A stretch of DNA of 64,000 bases from Magnolia sinica (GCF_029962835.1 NC_080584.1:80008862-80072861); one strand, 5' to 3'; shown: positions 1-12,611, counted from the stretch's first letter. The notes: generated by a model from the letters alone, not told the origin. Numbers and translations are program-made.

Positions 1-1203
1 ACTCTCATTGTCTTAAAGGTCCACGTATAAAATCCATTTCCACTCATTGGGAGATGAATAATAGCCTTTTACTTTTTTTTTTTTTTCATTCTCTCTTTAT
101 TTTCTTTGTAGAATTCAAGTGCACTCCTCCCCACACGTGTCAAACGTGGGAGCAAGAGTGGCCCACAATGTAAATTCTCCAGCTCCACACTTCTCATCTG
201 TCAGGCCACTCAAGCATGTCATTGTGTCTGACCCATCCATTTCATTTGTAAATGAGCAGCCCAGAGAAAGAATGGACGGCCCAACTTTTTCCATATAGAA
301 TCTGCAAATAGAGAATTAGCTAATCAACGGATCGGATCTTGCAACACGTGTGGGATGAAGTTAACATTTGCTAAGAGCAATCGCGCGTGTGAGATTAAGA
401 GAGCTCTCTCTTCTTTTTCAGAGTTTATATGTATACTTTTCAAGCATGGGTTTTTTCAGATGCCTCTCGCAGTAATTCATGCAGAAATGCTCCCACTTTT
501 ACCCTCCAAAAATCAGAAGGGAAATCGCACGCTTGGATTGATATGACTATTCTCATTATGGTGCTTGCGCGTGTATGTTAGTTTAGAGAGGGGGGTTGCA
601 TGAGTGCATGGAAATGCATGCTGCACGCCTTACACCCCATGCAGATAACAACATCATTTCTACACTATCAAGTGGACCATTATACTATATGGTACCAAAA
701 GAAATCTTACCGTAATTTGTAATGATGATTTGGGACCATTGAAGACACGTGTGAGAAGTGGGAGGAGGGGCTTTTATGAGTAGGAGGACTAATATGGTGT
801 TGACCGTTGATCCTCATCACATGTATAGTTGGCTACGGTGGATGATTTCACATGTATAGTTAGTAGATCCTAACCGTTCAATAGTGAAAAGATGGTTGAA
901 TTAGTTAGAAAGGAGGCCCCATAAGGTTTCAATGGTGGGCGGGCAATCACCACTTTTTTCAATGGTGTGGCCCACAGAGTTTAATTTACAGGTCCTTGGA
1001 ACTTGTAGGGCAGGCCTATTCAAATATTTTATTGGCTTAGCACGGATTTGGTCCATTGAAAGGCCCAATCAAGGCCCGTTGCTGGTTACGCCAAGCCACC
1101 AACACGTAGCGGCCCCTTCTAACACACGTTCTGGCCCACGAGCAAACTGGCCCAGTGGGCTTGGGCTAGAGAATCAGGCTCGAGGGCTGGGTTCGGGCCT
1201 AAA
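1..1203. other. Non-genic sequence, no feature recognised
   Basis: Short open frames here have no recognisable domain, splice context or codon pattern. The stretch contains a poly-T run near 66-86. From about 1000 onward it becomes rich in GGCCCA/GGGCTT words, leading into the hAT-type element. I see no gene. Confidence 0.5.
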
Positions 1204-1211
1204 CTTCCAAT

Positions 1212-1876
1212 TAGGGCTGAAAATCGGGCGGGTCAGGTCTGGTTGGCGCTCAACCCCAGCCCAACCCAATGTTCATATTCCTTAATCCTAACCCAATTCA
1301 ACCCAACTTCGGGTTGGGAATTCTCAACCCAAGCCCAACCCAAGTGGGCTTAGTCGGGTTGGTCAGGTAGATATATGCTAATATTGTCATTATTACATTA
1401 GTCTATTATATTTTCAATATATGTCTATTTTTTGTACCTATAATTTTATTAATTATATATGTAATTATTTATTGTAAAGATACTCATTTTTTTAAAACAA
1501 ACAAGCTAAAATATAAGACAATTACTTCTTTAAAAGTCATATTGTGTACCAAGCAATCTATTTGGGAGAGAGAAATCTGGCGTATCTTGTTAGCTTGAGT
1601 CATTGGAAATTACGTGGACCAATGAAACTTGACGGTATTGGAATTTCATGTGCCTTCAACACATATGATCCGCACTCAATTATAATTAATTTATAAGGAA
1701 TTTATATATTGATCAAGTTTAGGTTGGATCGGGCAACATGAGACCTCAACTCAAGCCCAACCCAAGTTTTAACAGGGTGGTGTTTGTATGGCTCAAGCCC
1801 GAGACCAAACCCTATACATCCTGCCAAAGCCCAACCTGATGTCAGGTTGGTCGAACCTGCCCAACTTTCAGCCCTA
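1212..1876. mobile_element. Non-autonomous hAT-type element (GGGTTGGG-rich)
   Basis: The left end begins TAGGGCTGAAAATCGGGC and the right end is its near inverse, closing CAGCCCTA. The flanks are CTTCCAAT (1204-1211) and TTTCCAAC (1877-1884), a decayed 8-bp target duplication with 6 of 8 bases equal. The TAGGGCTG-like terminus and 8-bp duplication are those of the hAT superfamily. Both arms are built of GGGTTGGG / CCCAACCC words in inverted order, so the whole unit can fold back. The interior is AT-rich and shows no transposase. The open frames at 932-1285 and 1788-2084 cross its ends and are accidental. Confidence 0.75.
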
Positions 1877-2099
1877 TTTCCAACCCTTATTTAAGTGGGA
1901 CAGGCTTGGATCAGCTGTCTTAAGGCCGAGTAGCCCAGCCCACCCGGATACTTCTTCAAAACATAAAATCCATCCCTTTGAAAACTTTCTCCTTCTTAAT
2001 AATTTAAAAATCAACTTTCTTCTTATTGAAAATCAATTTTCTTCTGCCTATGACAAAAAGCCTAACTCAAAAGTAGAGCTATAATCTAACTGTTGTTTA

Positions 2100-2990
2100 T
2101 GATGGATTGATGTTGCAAGGTTTTGTGGGCTCCACCATTATGTATTTATGATATCCACACTGCCCATTTTCTAAGATCATTTTAGAGCATGAGCCCAAAA
2201 ATAAGGTAGGTCCAAAGCTCAAGTGGACTATATGACAAAAAACAGTAGGATGAATGCATACCATTGAAATTTCTTGGGCTATAAAAGTTTTGTATCAAGC
2301 TGAGCAGGTCCCTCTGATCTTATGGATAGGTTGGATGGCAAATAAACATCATGGTAGGACCTAGGAAGGTTTCAAGGGAGGGCGTCTTTGTTCCCATTAC
2401 TCTATAATATAGTCCACTTGAGCTTTGAATCTGCCTCATTTTTCAAATCATGGCCTAAAATGATCTCTTCAAATGAATGAACGGTGTGGATATTATACAT
2501 ACATCATGTTGGTCCCACATAACTTTGCCATGTCAAACACCACAACTTTGACAGCCCTACACACTTCCGTAAGCTTTCGATCTACCTAGTTTTTAGATCA
2601 TGGTCTAAATTGATCTCTCTAAATTAATGAACGGTGTGGATGTTATGCGTACATTATGGTGGGGCCACAAAAGTTTCCCACGTCAAACACGAAATCCCCC
2701 ATATAACTTTGACAGCCCTACGCACTTCTCTAATTCCAAACCTACTACTTACCAATCTTAAATCACGGACCTGATTGCCTTTCCTACAATGGTAAGCTAG
2801 GTGGGCCCACCACGATTTTGTAAAAGAAATCTACCCCATTCATCCTTTTTTTTTCCAGATCGTCTCAACACATGGTCTAAAAATGAAGCAGATCCAAAAT
2901 CAAGTGGGCAAATGAATGGATGACTTGGACATACAACACGTACATCAAGGTGGGCCCATGGTCAGGGCCTCAACCAGAAAGCTGTTACCC
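2100..2990. repeat. Cluster of GGGCCCACC fold-back elements
   Basis: A first unit (about 2115-2535) runs from GTGGGCTCCACCATTATG to the inverse motif near 2515. It carries the usual internal words of the family (ATGAGCCCAAAAATAAGG, AAATAAACATCATGG). Two shorter partial units follow: a right half around 2570-2690, and one from GGTGGGCCCACC near 2801 to its inverse near 2955. No open frame of interest. Confidence 0.65.
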
Positions 2991-3099
2991 TTGCATCATC
3001 TAATCCGGCACCTATTCCCGTCCAATCACTTCGACTTTCAATGCATAATTTATGTTGATAAATGGAAAAGAGATAAATGAATAAAAGGTTTTCCGGCCC

Positions 3100-4090
3100 G
3101 GCCGGGTGGACCTCGCCATGGTATTTATGTGAAATCCACTCTCACCACCAAGCGTGTCACCTAATGTTAGGCCCGCGTACTAAAACTCAGCCTCACAGGT
3201 ATTTCAAGTGGACCACATCATTGGAAAAGTGTACAGGGCAAAACTCACTCCCCAAATCATTTTCCTTCATATGGCCCACCTGAATAACGGATGGGAATGA
3301 TGTTAGGGACCCAAGCATAAGTTTTCTTATGGTATCTAATGATTAGAAGGGGTTCTTTTATAATCATCACGATGGACCTATAAATATCAAGGGTGGACGT
3401 CACTCTCCCAAATGTTTCACTTGGTGTGACCCACCTGAATCACGGGTCAGCTTAGTTTTTTGGGTATGGGTCTAACTTAGGATTACACATCTAATGGTCG
3501 GATTGAATCTCACATGCAAATCAAGGTGGGTTTTCAAAAATAAAGGGGAGTGCTGAGGAGAGTTACTCCTGGTACATATCTACATGCACGTCTCACACAT
3601 CACAAGTGAGAGGATGCTTTTTTTAGAAAATAGATTTGGGAGCTTGGGTGGGCCCCCACCTTGGTGTTGATTTGCAATCCACCCTGTCCATTAAGTGTGT
3701 CACACGATGCTAGGTCCATGGCAAAAAAATCAACCTCATTCACAATTCAAGCCGCCCACACGATTGGTAAGAGTATATTGGGCATCCTTGGAACTCTTTC
3801 CCTTGGTGTGGTGCACGGAACTGCAGATTAGACTGAATTTTGTGATCCATACATAATTATTGTTGTGGCATCTAATGGTTGGGGTGGATTTTATTAATCA
3901 CCACGATGGTCCCTCTAATAATCAGGGGCCGACATCTCTCTTGCTACTCTTTCCTTTGGTGTGGCCGATTTGAATCACAGGTAAGGGTGATCTTTTCTCT
4001 CTTGACTTAGCATGGGATCACACATCTAATGGTCGGAGTAGATCTCAAACGTACATCATGATGGGTCCCTTAAAAAGTCAAGGGTGTTTG
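3100..4090. repeat. Two direct copies of a second fold-back-like repeat
   Basis: Copy 1 (about 3107-3540) and copy 2 (about 3650-4085) share a series of words in the same order: ATCCACTCTCACC / ATCCACCCTGTCC, GTGTCACC.AATG.TAGG, CTTTCCCTTGGTGTGG, ACACATCTAATGGTCGGA. They differ from the main GGGCCCACC family in the core but have the same style, with inverted GGTGGGCCC ends and a purine/pyrimidine-balanced interior. The high divergence between copies suggests old insertions or an old tandem duplication. Confidence 0.6.
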
Positions 4091-4293
4091 TCCATTTACA
4101 AAATTTAATGGGCGTGTTCAAGCCGGGTCGAGCTTGGACCGGGCCTCTATAAAAATTCCAAGTTGGGTTTGAGTTGTACATTTTTGGCCCGTCATGGGCC
4201 ACGCTGAATTCGGGTTTAGGTTCTACTAATAATTTAGATTGTACTAACGAGGGTAGCCCATCCTTTAGGTTCTACAAACAATTTGGATTGTGT

Positions 4294-4660
4294 TGTTGGA
4301 TATAGGCCCAACGGGCCTACTTGTAAGCAATCACTTATAGGTGGTCCCATACAAGATTCCCCGGGAGGCTCACTTGACTTATAGGTGGTCCTACCCGAGA
4401 TTTCCTTTAAATCATTTTTTAAAAAAATGTTTTCTCTTTGGAGTTCAAAATTGAATTTTAAATTCAAAAATGAATAAAATAAATGACACGATAAGAAAGA
4501 GGTATAGATTGCGTGAGATGGGTTAACCCTTGCCCCATTCAAATTTTCTTGATCCCTCGTGTATAAAAAGGAAATGCGTCATTCATTCACTTTCTTAAAA
4601 ATCCTAAGAAATGAAAGTATCCTAGGGAAAAAAATATATATATTTTTGTCCACTTAGCAT
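4294..4660 (+). mobile_element. Diverged LTR remnant, copia-like
   Basis: The stretch opens TGTTGGATATAGGCCCAA and continues with AGCAATCACTTATAGGTGG, a TTCAAA-rich segment and TATAAAAAGGAAATGCG. This is the same order of words as in the LTRs of the copia element at 54847-63939 (TGTTGGACGTAGGCC, AGCAATCACTAGTGGGTG, TATAAAAAGGGATGCG). It is read as an old, partial LTR of a related family; no internal region accompanies it. Confidence 0.5.
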
Positions 4661-5407
4661 GTCTCTACACGTGTTAAGTCATTGATTGTAATTCAGAGGC
4701 CATCTTAACCATAGAATTAGATGGGTGATTAGATCATCTCCACTCCTATAGTGGTTGGGTGGGTCCATGCCATTTTCGATTTTATGGGAAAGGTCCCTAG
4801 ATTATGTAGACCATTAGATCCTGCAGGCCCACCCATCCAAACTAGTCTGTTAGTGACATCAGAGCAACTATGACAATGATCAATTGTCTGTTTATAATCA
4901 AGGAAAGTATTATTTTCTTTTTAATATACAATTTTATTATTTGCAATGCCTTTTTTTTATTTTTGCATATTGGTTATCATATTTTATTTTTCTAATCATA
5001 ACCCGATTACTATATGAGCCAGAGTAAGGAATAGAAATTGGAGTGGGAAGATTGAATTGAGGGAATGAAAAAAGGGGATTAAAGAGATTGAGGAGCTAGC
5101 CCCAACCTCCGAGCCGAGGCAGTGGTAGCCACTTCTTAGCCATCATAGTAGTGGCAGAGGCCCTAGCCATCGTCGACCATCTCTCACTTCTTTGTCTTTT
5201 TATATCCTCCTGATCTCCTTCTTCCCTTTATTCTTCTCTGATCGGCTAGCCCAAGCTAGCAACAACGGCAAATACAGCGGCCACTATTAGCATCAATAGC
5301 AGTAGGGCCCGCTCTCGCCAGCACCTACAGTTGTCAACGCCTTCCTTCTCCACCCAATATATTTCCTCTCTTTCTCCTCTCTTATGCAGTGGCAGCAACC
5401 ATGACCA

Positions 5408-5410
<3 letters not shown>

Positions 5411-5463
<53 letters not shown>
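5411..5463. repeat. (CT)n microsatellite
   Basis: Uninterrupted CT dinucleotide run of about 26 units. Confidence 0.95.
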
Positions 5464-5468
<5 letters not shown>

Positions 5469-6098
5469 TGCACTATAGCTGCTAACAGCAGTTGAGGCTC
5501 GAAGAAGTAACGATAGTCTAAATTACCCTATTACGTGAAGAAGAGATCGAAGGGGGGGAGATTTTATAGAGAGGTTTTTCTATAAAACCTAGTGAAGAAG
5601 AAGAAAAGAGCGAGATGAGACTCGATTTAGGGCTTGGTTTGCTTGACACAATTTTGGGCCTGAAGTAGTGAGTAATAAGTCCATTCTTTGGGGAAAAAAA
5701 TGTTGTAAATCATGGGCCCCACCCAATGAAATTTATAGACATTGTTGCTCATTATTTAAATGTTGTCCATAGTCCCTTTAATCATGTAGGCCCAAATTTG
5801 GACTCTAGCCCATTAAACAATTAATGATATTTTTTAATAGTTTTATTGATATCGTTAATTTTCTATCTTTGTATCATAATATATGTCCATCATATGTTAT
5901 CTATTATGGACAATAGATGTGGAGCCCATATTTGTGCATATAACGAGGTTAGCTTGAATCTAAGCCTATAGTCTTTCTAATAGTTAAAATTAAGTGAATC
6001 ATATTGAGGGCCTTAATCCGCTTGAAATACCATTGACCCTTGAATCAATATAAGGGGCATTTTCTACCATTCGAAAGGAGGTTCTGGGGAGGAGAAGC

Positions 6099-6100
<2 letters not shown>

Positions 6101-6140
<40 letters not shown>
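6101..6140. repeat. (AG)n microsatellite
   Basis: Uninterrupted AG run of 20 units. It creates the serine/leucine-repeat open frame on the other strand at 6045-6233, which is not a gene. Confidence 0.95.
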
Positions 6141-6142
<2 letters not shown>

Positions 6143-6334
6143 GGGGATGCCAGGAGAGTTTAAGAGAAGCAAAGTATATGAAGGCTAGTTTGAGGTTCCG
6201 ATATGTTTGGAAAATGTCTAGTAGTGCTAACATGCTGCTTGACTCAGGTGATAAAATAGTCTATTGAAAAAGCCACTAAAGCCAAGAGTGAGGCTCAAAT
6301 TAAGGATATTTGACCGTTCCTTTTGTAGAAAAAA

Positions 6335-6610
6335 GAGTGTTTATGTTAATGCATTTATTTGTTCATCTGTTTTGTCAATCATGTGAGTTCATGTGTCATG
6401 TAGTCGGTTAAGTCCTTGAAAGCTGAAAACGAAAAACACAAGAGGACATGGAGCATTAATTGCTGAAAAATAGGTAAATGAGGTACCTTAGCGACCCTAA
6501 CTTTAAACCCAAAATATCATAAACCTCTAGATTATTCTAACCTTAATAGGTAAACCTTCATTTGATCATCCTCTAAAGGACATGGAGCATCATAGAACCA
6601 TACCTATTTA
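6335..6610 (+). mobile_element. LTR-like repeat fragment shared with petC intron 2
   Basis: The segment begins TGTTAATGCATTTATTTG and contains TCAATCATGTGAGTTCATG, AAGAGGACATGGAGCATTAA and CCTCTAGATTATTCTAACC. The reverse complement of 26930-27176 has the same words in the same order, starting TGTTAGTGCATTAATTTG. Two copies in opposite orientations, beginning TGTTA, suggest the 5' end of an LTR or another interspersed repeat. The 3' limit of this copy is not clear. Confidence 0.55.
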
Positions 6611-7915
6611 GACACTCACAAGTATCGAAAGCAAACTAGGACAAAAATGAAGTAATGGGCAAAAAAAAAAAAAAGAAGGAAAAAGAATACCTCTAGTAGC
6701 AGACGAAAACTTATAATGGAGTGGCTCTTCCCTCGACTAGTTATATCAAGGCCAATGTACAAATGTGCTGGTAGGGCGCTCCCCTAGTTGAATTCAATCA
6801 AAAAATCAAGATTGGACAAAAAAGAGAAACTGCAAGATCGGCCTGCCATTTCTCCAAAACTGTAATCAACAAGTTATTACTCGTGGAACTCATCCTAATT
6901 GTTAGCAAGCAACTAAAAGGAGAGTAGACCAATACCGCCTAGAGTAGCATGTATGAAGGTTTAACTCAGTCATTCAATTGCACCCACAAGTTGGTTAAAC
7001 AAAATCAAGGAGCAATAACACATGTGTTGGGGGATAATAGTCGGATCATCATCCCTAGAAAGTGTAGCAGGGCAAGGAACCTCGAGACTCATGTAACTTA
7101 GTATAATCCACCATTCATCAAATCAATCATTGGGAAAACTCTTTATTGGTAGATTGAGCTATACCGTGTTCACTTTATTTTGAACCACACGATCATCATA
7201 AGATAGTCACGAATCCATCTAAACGACATTTACCCTTATCTATCCGTGATTCTAAACCATTCATCCTACTCCTAATCTACTAAAGAATATTTTTCATTGT
7301 TAAATTCAAATTCTAATGACTATAAATATACCTATTAATCATATATAGATTTTCATGGTATACACTTCCCTACCCTTACACCACTCTAAAAAATATAATT
7401 GTATATGTCCGATTGAAATGAAAATTTAACAAAATGTTAATTATAATAATTGAACCACACGCTCTTAATCTCTCCACTTAGATCACAATATCTAACTGTC
7501 CATCAGAATTTCATCAGATCTGCTAGATAGCCCATCCAAATATCATACAAAAACTATCGCTACGGTCCTTCTATTTTTTCAAGTGAATATACCAAATTGA
7601 TTTTAGCATTGAGCCACATTTAGGCTCATTTTCAAAGCTCACAAGATTTAGGAAGAATCTTTTGGTTGTATAAGTTTCTAAAACTAAAAATGTTTTAGAT
7701 ATACACCCATATCCTACTCCATACACTTGTTGCCCCGCATATCAATGCAGGATGATAGATCTATAAAACCGTTTATTAACACCGACATGCATCAGTAGAC
7801 TTAGTGAACGATTCTTTTCACATTCTAAAAGTATCTGATCATTCATTTCAAAATCAATCTCTTTCAACTATTCGATAAAAATAGTCAATTAGAATTGTTC
7901 CATTAACAATTCAAG
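6611..7915. other. Non-genic AT-rich sequence
   Basis: Apart from an A-run near 6661-6675 no structure stands out. The first part may be a diverged continuation of the preceding LTR-like repeat. No coding signal is seen. Confidence 0.35.
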
Positions 7916-8617
7916 TGACGCAGGGATAAACTTGATGAGGATAACTACTCCGAATCCACGGAGCTTCTCTGGACTCCTCACAGAGACTTCTCGAATCCAC
8001 GAGGAAAGAAAGCAGAAAATAGAAATAAATTCTAATAAATTCAAAATTAATTAATTGATGCATAAAAATGAGTTCACATCCCTTTAAATAGGGATACTAA
8101 GCAATGGGAAAGAAATCAGAATCAAACTACAACTACAACTCCTAGAATCTTTGACTTACTATAAATAGTAAACTTACTATTTATAGACGGTAATGATGTC
8201 TACTAGTGCGCAAGGTTTTCGGCCAAAAATATTAAGTGTCCTATTTGGCTTTACCAAACTGTTCTCCTAATTATTCTAAGCTCTTTTCACATTGGGCACA
8301 ACTCCTAAAGCCCGACGGATGAAGAGTTATAATCAAACTAAAACTTATTATTTATAGTAAAAACGAAATTAAAACAGGGAAACGACCGTCGATCCAGGGG
8401 TTTTTCGCAATTCCGGATTACGCAACCCGGCGTAGCGGGTTGGTTGGCTAAAGTAGCTCGTTCTACCCTAAAATCATATATTTTACATCAGATAACTCAT
8501 TCCGGATTACGAGATATGCCCGATCTAAGGTCTGACGGACCGGATCACTTCTGTCGTCGACCGGGCCTTTTCTGATCTAGCTTGGCCATGAAACTATCCG
8601 CGACCCGTTCTACATCA
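7916..8617 (+). mobile_element. Solo LTR, family S1, copy 1
   Basis: 702-bp unit starting TGACGCAGGG and ending TCTACATCA, that is TG...CA. It is flanked by a perfect 5-bp direct repeat TCAAG (7911-7915 and 8618-8622). Two more copies lie at 11901-12611 and 48381-49106, each with its own flanking 5-bp repeat. No primer-binding site, polypurine tract or coding domain is visible between the ends, so it is read as a solo LTR left by recombination rather than a whole element. The parent family could not be named from the sequence alone. Confidence 0.85.
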
Positions 8618-8622
8618 TCAAG

Positions 8623-9560
8623 CCATTCATTAAATCGACCACTAAAGATAATAATTTGTTATTAACATATAGTCCTCAATTCTAACCATCCACATGTGTG
8701 CAACCTGAACCAAAGCAAGCAACAAGAAGCATGTTGCATGCGTTGCCATGAAACACTAGTCACTTTCGAACTCGACCCAACTTCTTCTCCTTCAACATCG
8801 GATATGTGTAGCGTCAGCCCTCAAATCAATACCATTTGATCCTTACCATTCATACCATACTTAACACATATAAGGGAAAGAAAAAATGAGTCAGTGTGCG
8901 AAATCCATCGAATCATCTCCGCCATTTTTGCGAAACTTAAAACGCACATCTTTTTCAATCGTGACAATGTTGTTCTTGCACTAAGCTTTCGAAATCCTTA
9001 ATCTAGACCATCCAAGTTGTGGAATCTCGTTTCTCGATCTGTCTTCACATTTTGATCAACTTATGAGAGAACCAGTTGTGTTGGAATCTCTAGTTTTCTC
9101 TCCTCTAGTAGCATGAGGCAGTAAGAGAATACAACTCTAGCACCCATCAAACTGAACTCATCTAGACAATGAGAAATCATTGATCCTAGGCATCATCATA
9201 CCAATCCAAACTATCCAATGAAATCATTATACTAAGATTTGTCCAGTGTAAAGATGTGTCATCAAAATTGATCATTTTTTAAATCGAAAAACTCAATCCA
9301 TAAATTTTTAAACAACCATCTATCTAAAGATCTAAACCACCCATTGCATGGACCCTTAGAAAGTATGTGTGATAAACGGTTACCTAAGATCGTATCATAC
9401 CTCATGTGTCCAACCCATTTAAACAAATCTAAATAGTAAAAAAAATTTTGAGGAATTTTGAAATCCAAATAATGAAATTCTAGGAGGTTACACACTTACA
9501 CTACACAAATTATTTTTTTTCCAGAAATAAGTATCTAACTGTGAATCTGTTTCTTCCGTC
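8623..9560. other. Non-genic AT-rich sequence
   Basis: No coding domain, inverted termini or tandem structure was recognised. The minus-strand frame at 9262-9495 has no known motif and no splice context. Confidence 0.35.
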
Positions 9561-9564
9561 TCTT

Positions 9565-10190
9565 TGACAGATTAATGATGCCCTACAAAAAAATATCACC
9601 GTGGTTCCAGATTTTATATGGCATATGACAATTGGTATGCAAATGAAAGTTGAAAAGTACTGGGACAAATGTCATTTGTTGATGGGCTTAACAGTTGTTC
9701 TTGATCCGCATTGCAATATACACTTGGTTAAGTTTATTTTTTATGAAGATTTATTTTGTTGAAAGGGCGATAATGAAAACCTCCAAGGCTAATCACGCAC
9801 TAGAAGAATTGTATAATTCGTACATTACAAGTTTACCCATAGTAGGCGTTAAAGAAGTTAGGGCTACGAGTGTTTCTATAAGCGATGATGATGTGCTCAA
9901 TATATACATGTCTTACTTAATATAAAAATAAAATAAAGAATTCAAACAAAAAAAATCAAAGCTAGAATTGTATCTGAAAGAGACAATCGTAAATTGTTCG
10001 GACTTTGATATTTTAGAATGGTAGAAGATGAAAGTTAGTGAATCAAAATACCATACATTATCTGTATTGGCATGGGACATTATCGGTACCAATTTTAGCA
10101 GTGATATCAGAATCCGCTTTTAACACGAGGAGTAGGGTTGTGAACAAGCATCGAAGTTTACTTCATAAAAAACAGTCGAAACATTAATTT
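9565..10190 (+). pseudogene. hAT transposase remnant, C-terminal part
   Basis: Translation of the + strand gives DFIWHMTIGMQMKVEKYW (about 9609-9663) followed by LLMGLTVVLDPHCNIHLV. These match the hAT pattern K..KYW....L....A.VLDP. Downstream, ALEELYNSYI occurs in a shifted frame. After that come YHTLSVLAWDII and, from 10086, VPILAVISESAFNTRSRVVN, the hAT C-terminal dimerisation block (usually VPISTVASESAFSTGGRV). At least two frameshifts and an in-frame stop separate the blocks, so the gene is dead. Family members cut and paste hAT elements in the nucleus. Terminal inverted repeats for this copy were not found. Confidence 0.8.
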
Positions 10191-10509
10191 GTACAGAAGA
10201 TTGGTTGCGTCCGATATAAAGAGGTAATATTTATGATGACAAAGAGGAAGAGATTAAGAGTCAAAATGAGACTACACATGCAATGACAGTTATATGAAGG
10301 CGGTTATAAATTATTTTTATTCTTTTAAAACTTGAATGTGATATAATGTTACTTGAGTTAAAAGTTATATAATTTAACTTTTATTCGTTATTGTTTATTT
10401 GCTTTTATTCATTATATTACTTTTATTTAGCTCTTATATCAAGTTATTCATTTCTAGTTTCTATTTATTTTTATAAATTCTGAACATACTATTTTTAAAA
10501 AATTAAGTG

Positions 10510-10850
10510 TAGATATGTCATCATCCCACCTATCGACCAACATTTGGGACTACGTTTATCTAATTGAATTGCCAAGGTCTGGAAGAATAAAAATTGTGTG
10601 GAGTAAAATTTGTTCACAAAACTAATCGGCTTCTGTTATACCTAGCTTGTTGGGGTGGCGATGTAAAACCATATCCTAAAGCCTCAAAGGAGGTTCAAAT
10701 TCTTTTTCAGGCCATTCTAAATTCAAATAAAAAACCTTCTACTCCATCTAAATTTTCTGGTATATAGAGAACTACTAAGGAAGAGGCAGAGGAAGAAGTC
10801 AGATTAAGAGCTTTCGAATAGGAGCAACTCTAACTCTCCTTAAAATGTTG
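10510..10850 (+). pseudogene. hAT transposase remnant, N-terminal zinc-finger region
   Basis: Translation from 10516 gives MSSSHLSTNIWDYVYLIE. After a damaged stretch a shifted frame reads GGDVKPYPKASKEVQILFQ. The second block recalls the plant hAT N-terminal zinc-finger region, where GGxxNVxxCPKAPxEV follows the finger. The cysteine-containing part is degraded (KICSQN where a CxxC is expected). It lies downstream of a C-terminal remnant on the same strand, so it belongs to a different insertion or a rearranged one. This is clearly non-functional. Confidence 0.6.
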
Positions 10851-11069
10851 TCCTCCGAGATAACATGATTCTTAAGCAGGATCAAGCATGAGCAATAAAA
10901 AGAACAAGAATAACAAATTCACGTTTCTTGCCCCATCTTGGAGAATGTTATAAAGTGTTAGGTAAAACCTACAAATCTTCTTACAAAGAAAGTTTAAAAA
11001 ATCTAGTTCAGACTATAATAGAGTACGAAGGAAACCTCTCTTCACTTCTGATTCAGGAGAGGTGAACCT

Positions 11070-11070
11070 C

Positions 11071-11097
<27 letters not shown>
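11070..11097. repeat. (TA)n microsatellite
   Basis: About 14 TA units. Confidence 0.95.
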
Positions 11098-11101
<4 letters not shown>

Positions 11102-11224
11102 AATTAAATGACAACTCTAATGGATCGAATGACAATGCAGGAGTCTATAACTATATGCCAGGAAGGCACTCCTATGGAAGATATTAGATAATATTGTGAA
11201 CAATGTAATTATAATAGATTATAA

Positions 11225-11590
11225 TTATACTTTATACATTTTAGTTTTATGTTTAAATTCAAAATCAAATTTGAAATCAAATTCAAACTCAACTCAAACT
11301 CAATAAATCGAACTCGAACTCATCTCGAAAGCATGAACTCGGATCAAAATGACAAACTTGAATTCAGCTTGGAAGCTCGAGCTCGAGCTCGAACTCAGTT
11401 CGAAAGCTTGAGCTTGATGTCGATCTGTGCTCGAACTCGAATTGAATTGGTCCAAGATGCTAACTAAACTGGGCTGAGTTGGACAACCAAGTTTGATGAC
11501 CAAGCTAAGTGGAGTCCAAGGTTGGGTTGGCTACTGATCGAGCTGAGCCGAGCTTGGCCCAGCTCGACTCGATTTGATTCATGTACATCT
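11225..11590. repeat. TCGAGCTCGA-rich fold-back repeat
   Basis: The segment is dense in CTCGAACTC / GAGCTCGAG words in both orientations and ends with a GGGTTGGG / CCCAGCTCGA block, a style seen in non-autonomous hAT elements. Exact termini and target duplication were not resolved. The overlapping open frames on both strands (11249-11467, 11300-11503) are by-products of this palindromic composition. Confidence 0.45.
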
Positions 11591-11900
11591 CTAATCAGGA
11601 CCTTATTGTGTGAGGCCCACTTTGATAATTGTTCTCTTATATCCACAACGTCCATTCATTTTTCCAGCTCATTTTAAGATGTGATCCCAAAACTTAAGCA
11701 TAACTAAATCTTAGGTGGACCACAACATTGGAAATAATGGCGAATGACCATTAAAAACTTATTGTGGGCCACAAGCTTTGGATCAAGCTTATATTTATAT
11801 TTTCCTATCATCTAGGCTGGTTGGCCATCAATGGGTTGGATGGAAAGGAAACATTATAGTGGGCTTATATTTATATTTTCCTATCATATAGGTCGGTTGG

Positions 11901-12611
11901 TGACGCAGGGGAGGACGTGAGGTCGAGCACCGTCTTCCTCAAGAGGATAACTATTCCGAATCCACGGAACTTCTCTGGACTCCTCACAGAGACTTCTCGA
12001 ATCCACGAGGAAAGAAAGCAGAAAATAGAAATAAATTCTAATAAATTCAAAATTGATTGATGAATTATCAAAAACGAGTTCACAACCCTTTAAATAAGGT
12101 TACCAAGCAATGGGAAAGAAATTAGAATCAAACTACAACTCAAACTCCTAGAATCCATGACTTACTATTACTATTTATAGACGGTCGTGATGTCTACTAG
12201 TGCGCGAGGTTTTCGGCCAAAAATAGTAAGTGTCCTATTTGGCTTCACCAAACCGTTCTCCTAATTATTCTAAGCTCTTTTCACGTTGGGCGCAACTCCT
12301 AAAGCCTGACGGATGAAGAGTTATAATCAAACTAAAACTTACTATTTATAGTAAAAACAAAATTAAAACAGGGAAACGACCATCGATTAAGGGGTTTTTC
12401 GCAATTCCGGGCTGCGCAACCCGATGTAGCGGGTTGGTTGGCTAAAGTAGCTCGTTCTACCCCAAAATCATATATTTTACGTCAGATAACTCATTCTGGA
12501 TTGCAAGATACGCCCGATCTAAGGTCCGATGGTCCGGATCACTTCTATCGTCGACCGGGCCTTTTCTGATCCATCTTGGCCATGAAACTGTCTGCGACCC
12601 GCTCTACATCA
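11901..12611 (+). mobile_element. Solo LTR, family S1, copy 2
   Basis: 711-bp unit from TGACGCAGGG to TCTACATCA, closely similar throughout to the copy at 7916-8617. Flanks are GTTGG (11896-11900) and CTTGG (12612-12616), a 5-bp target duplication with one mismatch. The interrupted sequence TTGGCCATCAATGGGTTGG is present unbroken at about 11820, showing what the empty site looked like. Confidence 0.85.

Larger units (their letters stand above)
4840..6340. other. Non-genic stretch with low-complexity blocks
   Basis: No gene is seen. The segment around 5100-5660 is a GC-richer, pyrimidine-rich block with repeated AGCAGT/AGCAAC-like words and a CT microsatellite. Its style resembles the stretch near 47.7-48.2 kb, so it may be a dispersed repeat. 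Short reading frames here are driven by low complexity. Confidence 0.4.

Noticed and set aside
932-1285. 117-aa open frame as a gene
   Set aside because: It crosses the left end of the hAT-type element and is made of GGGCTT / CCAACCC repeat words.
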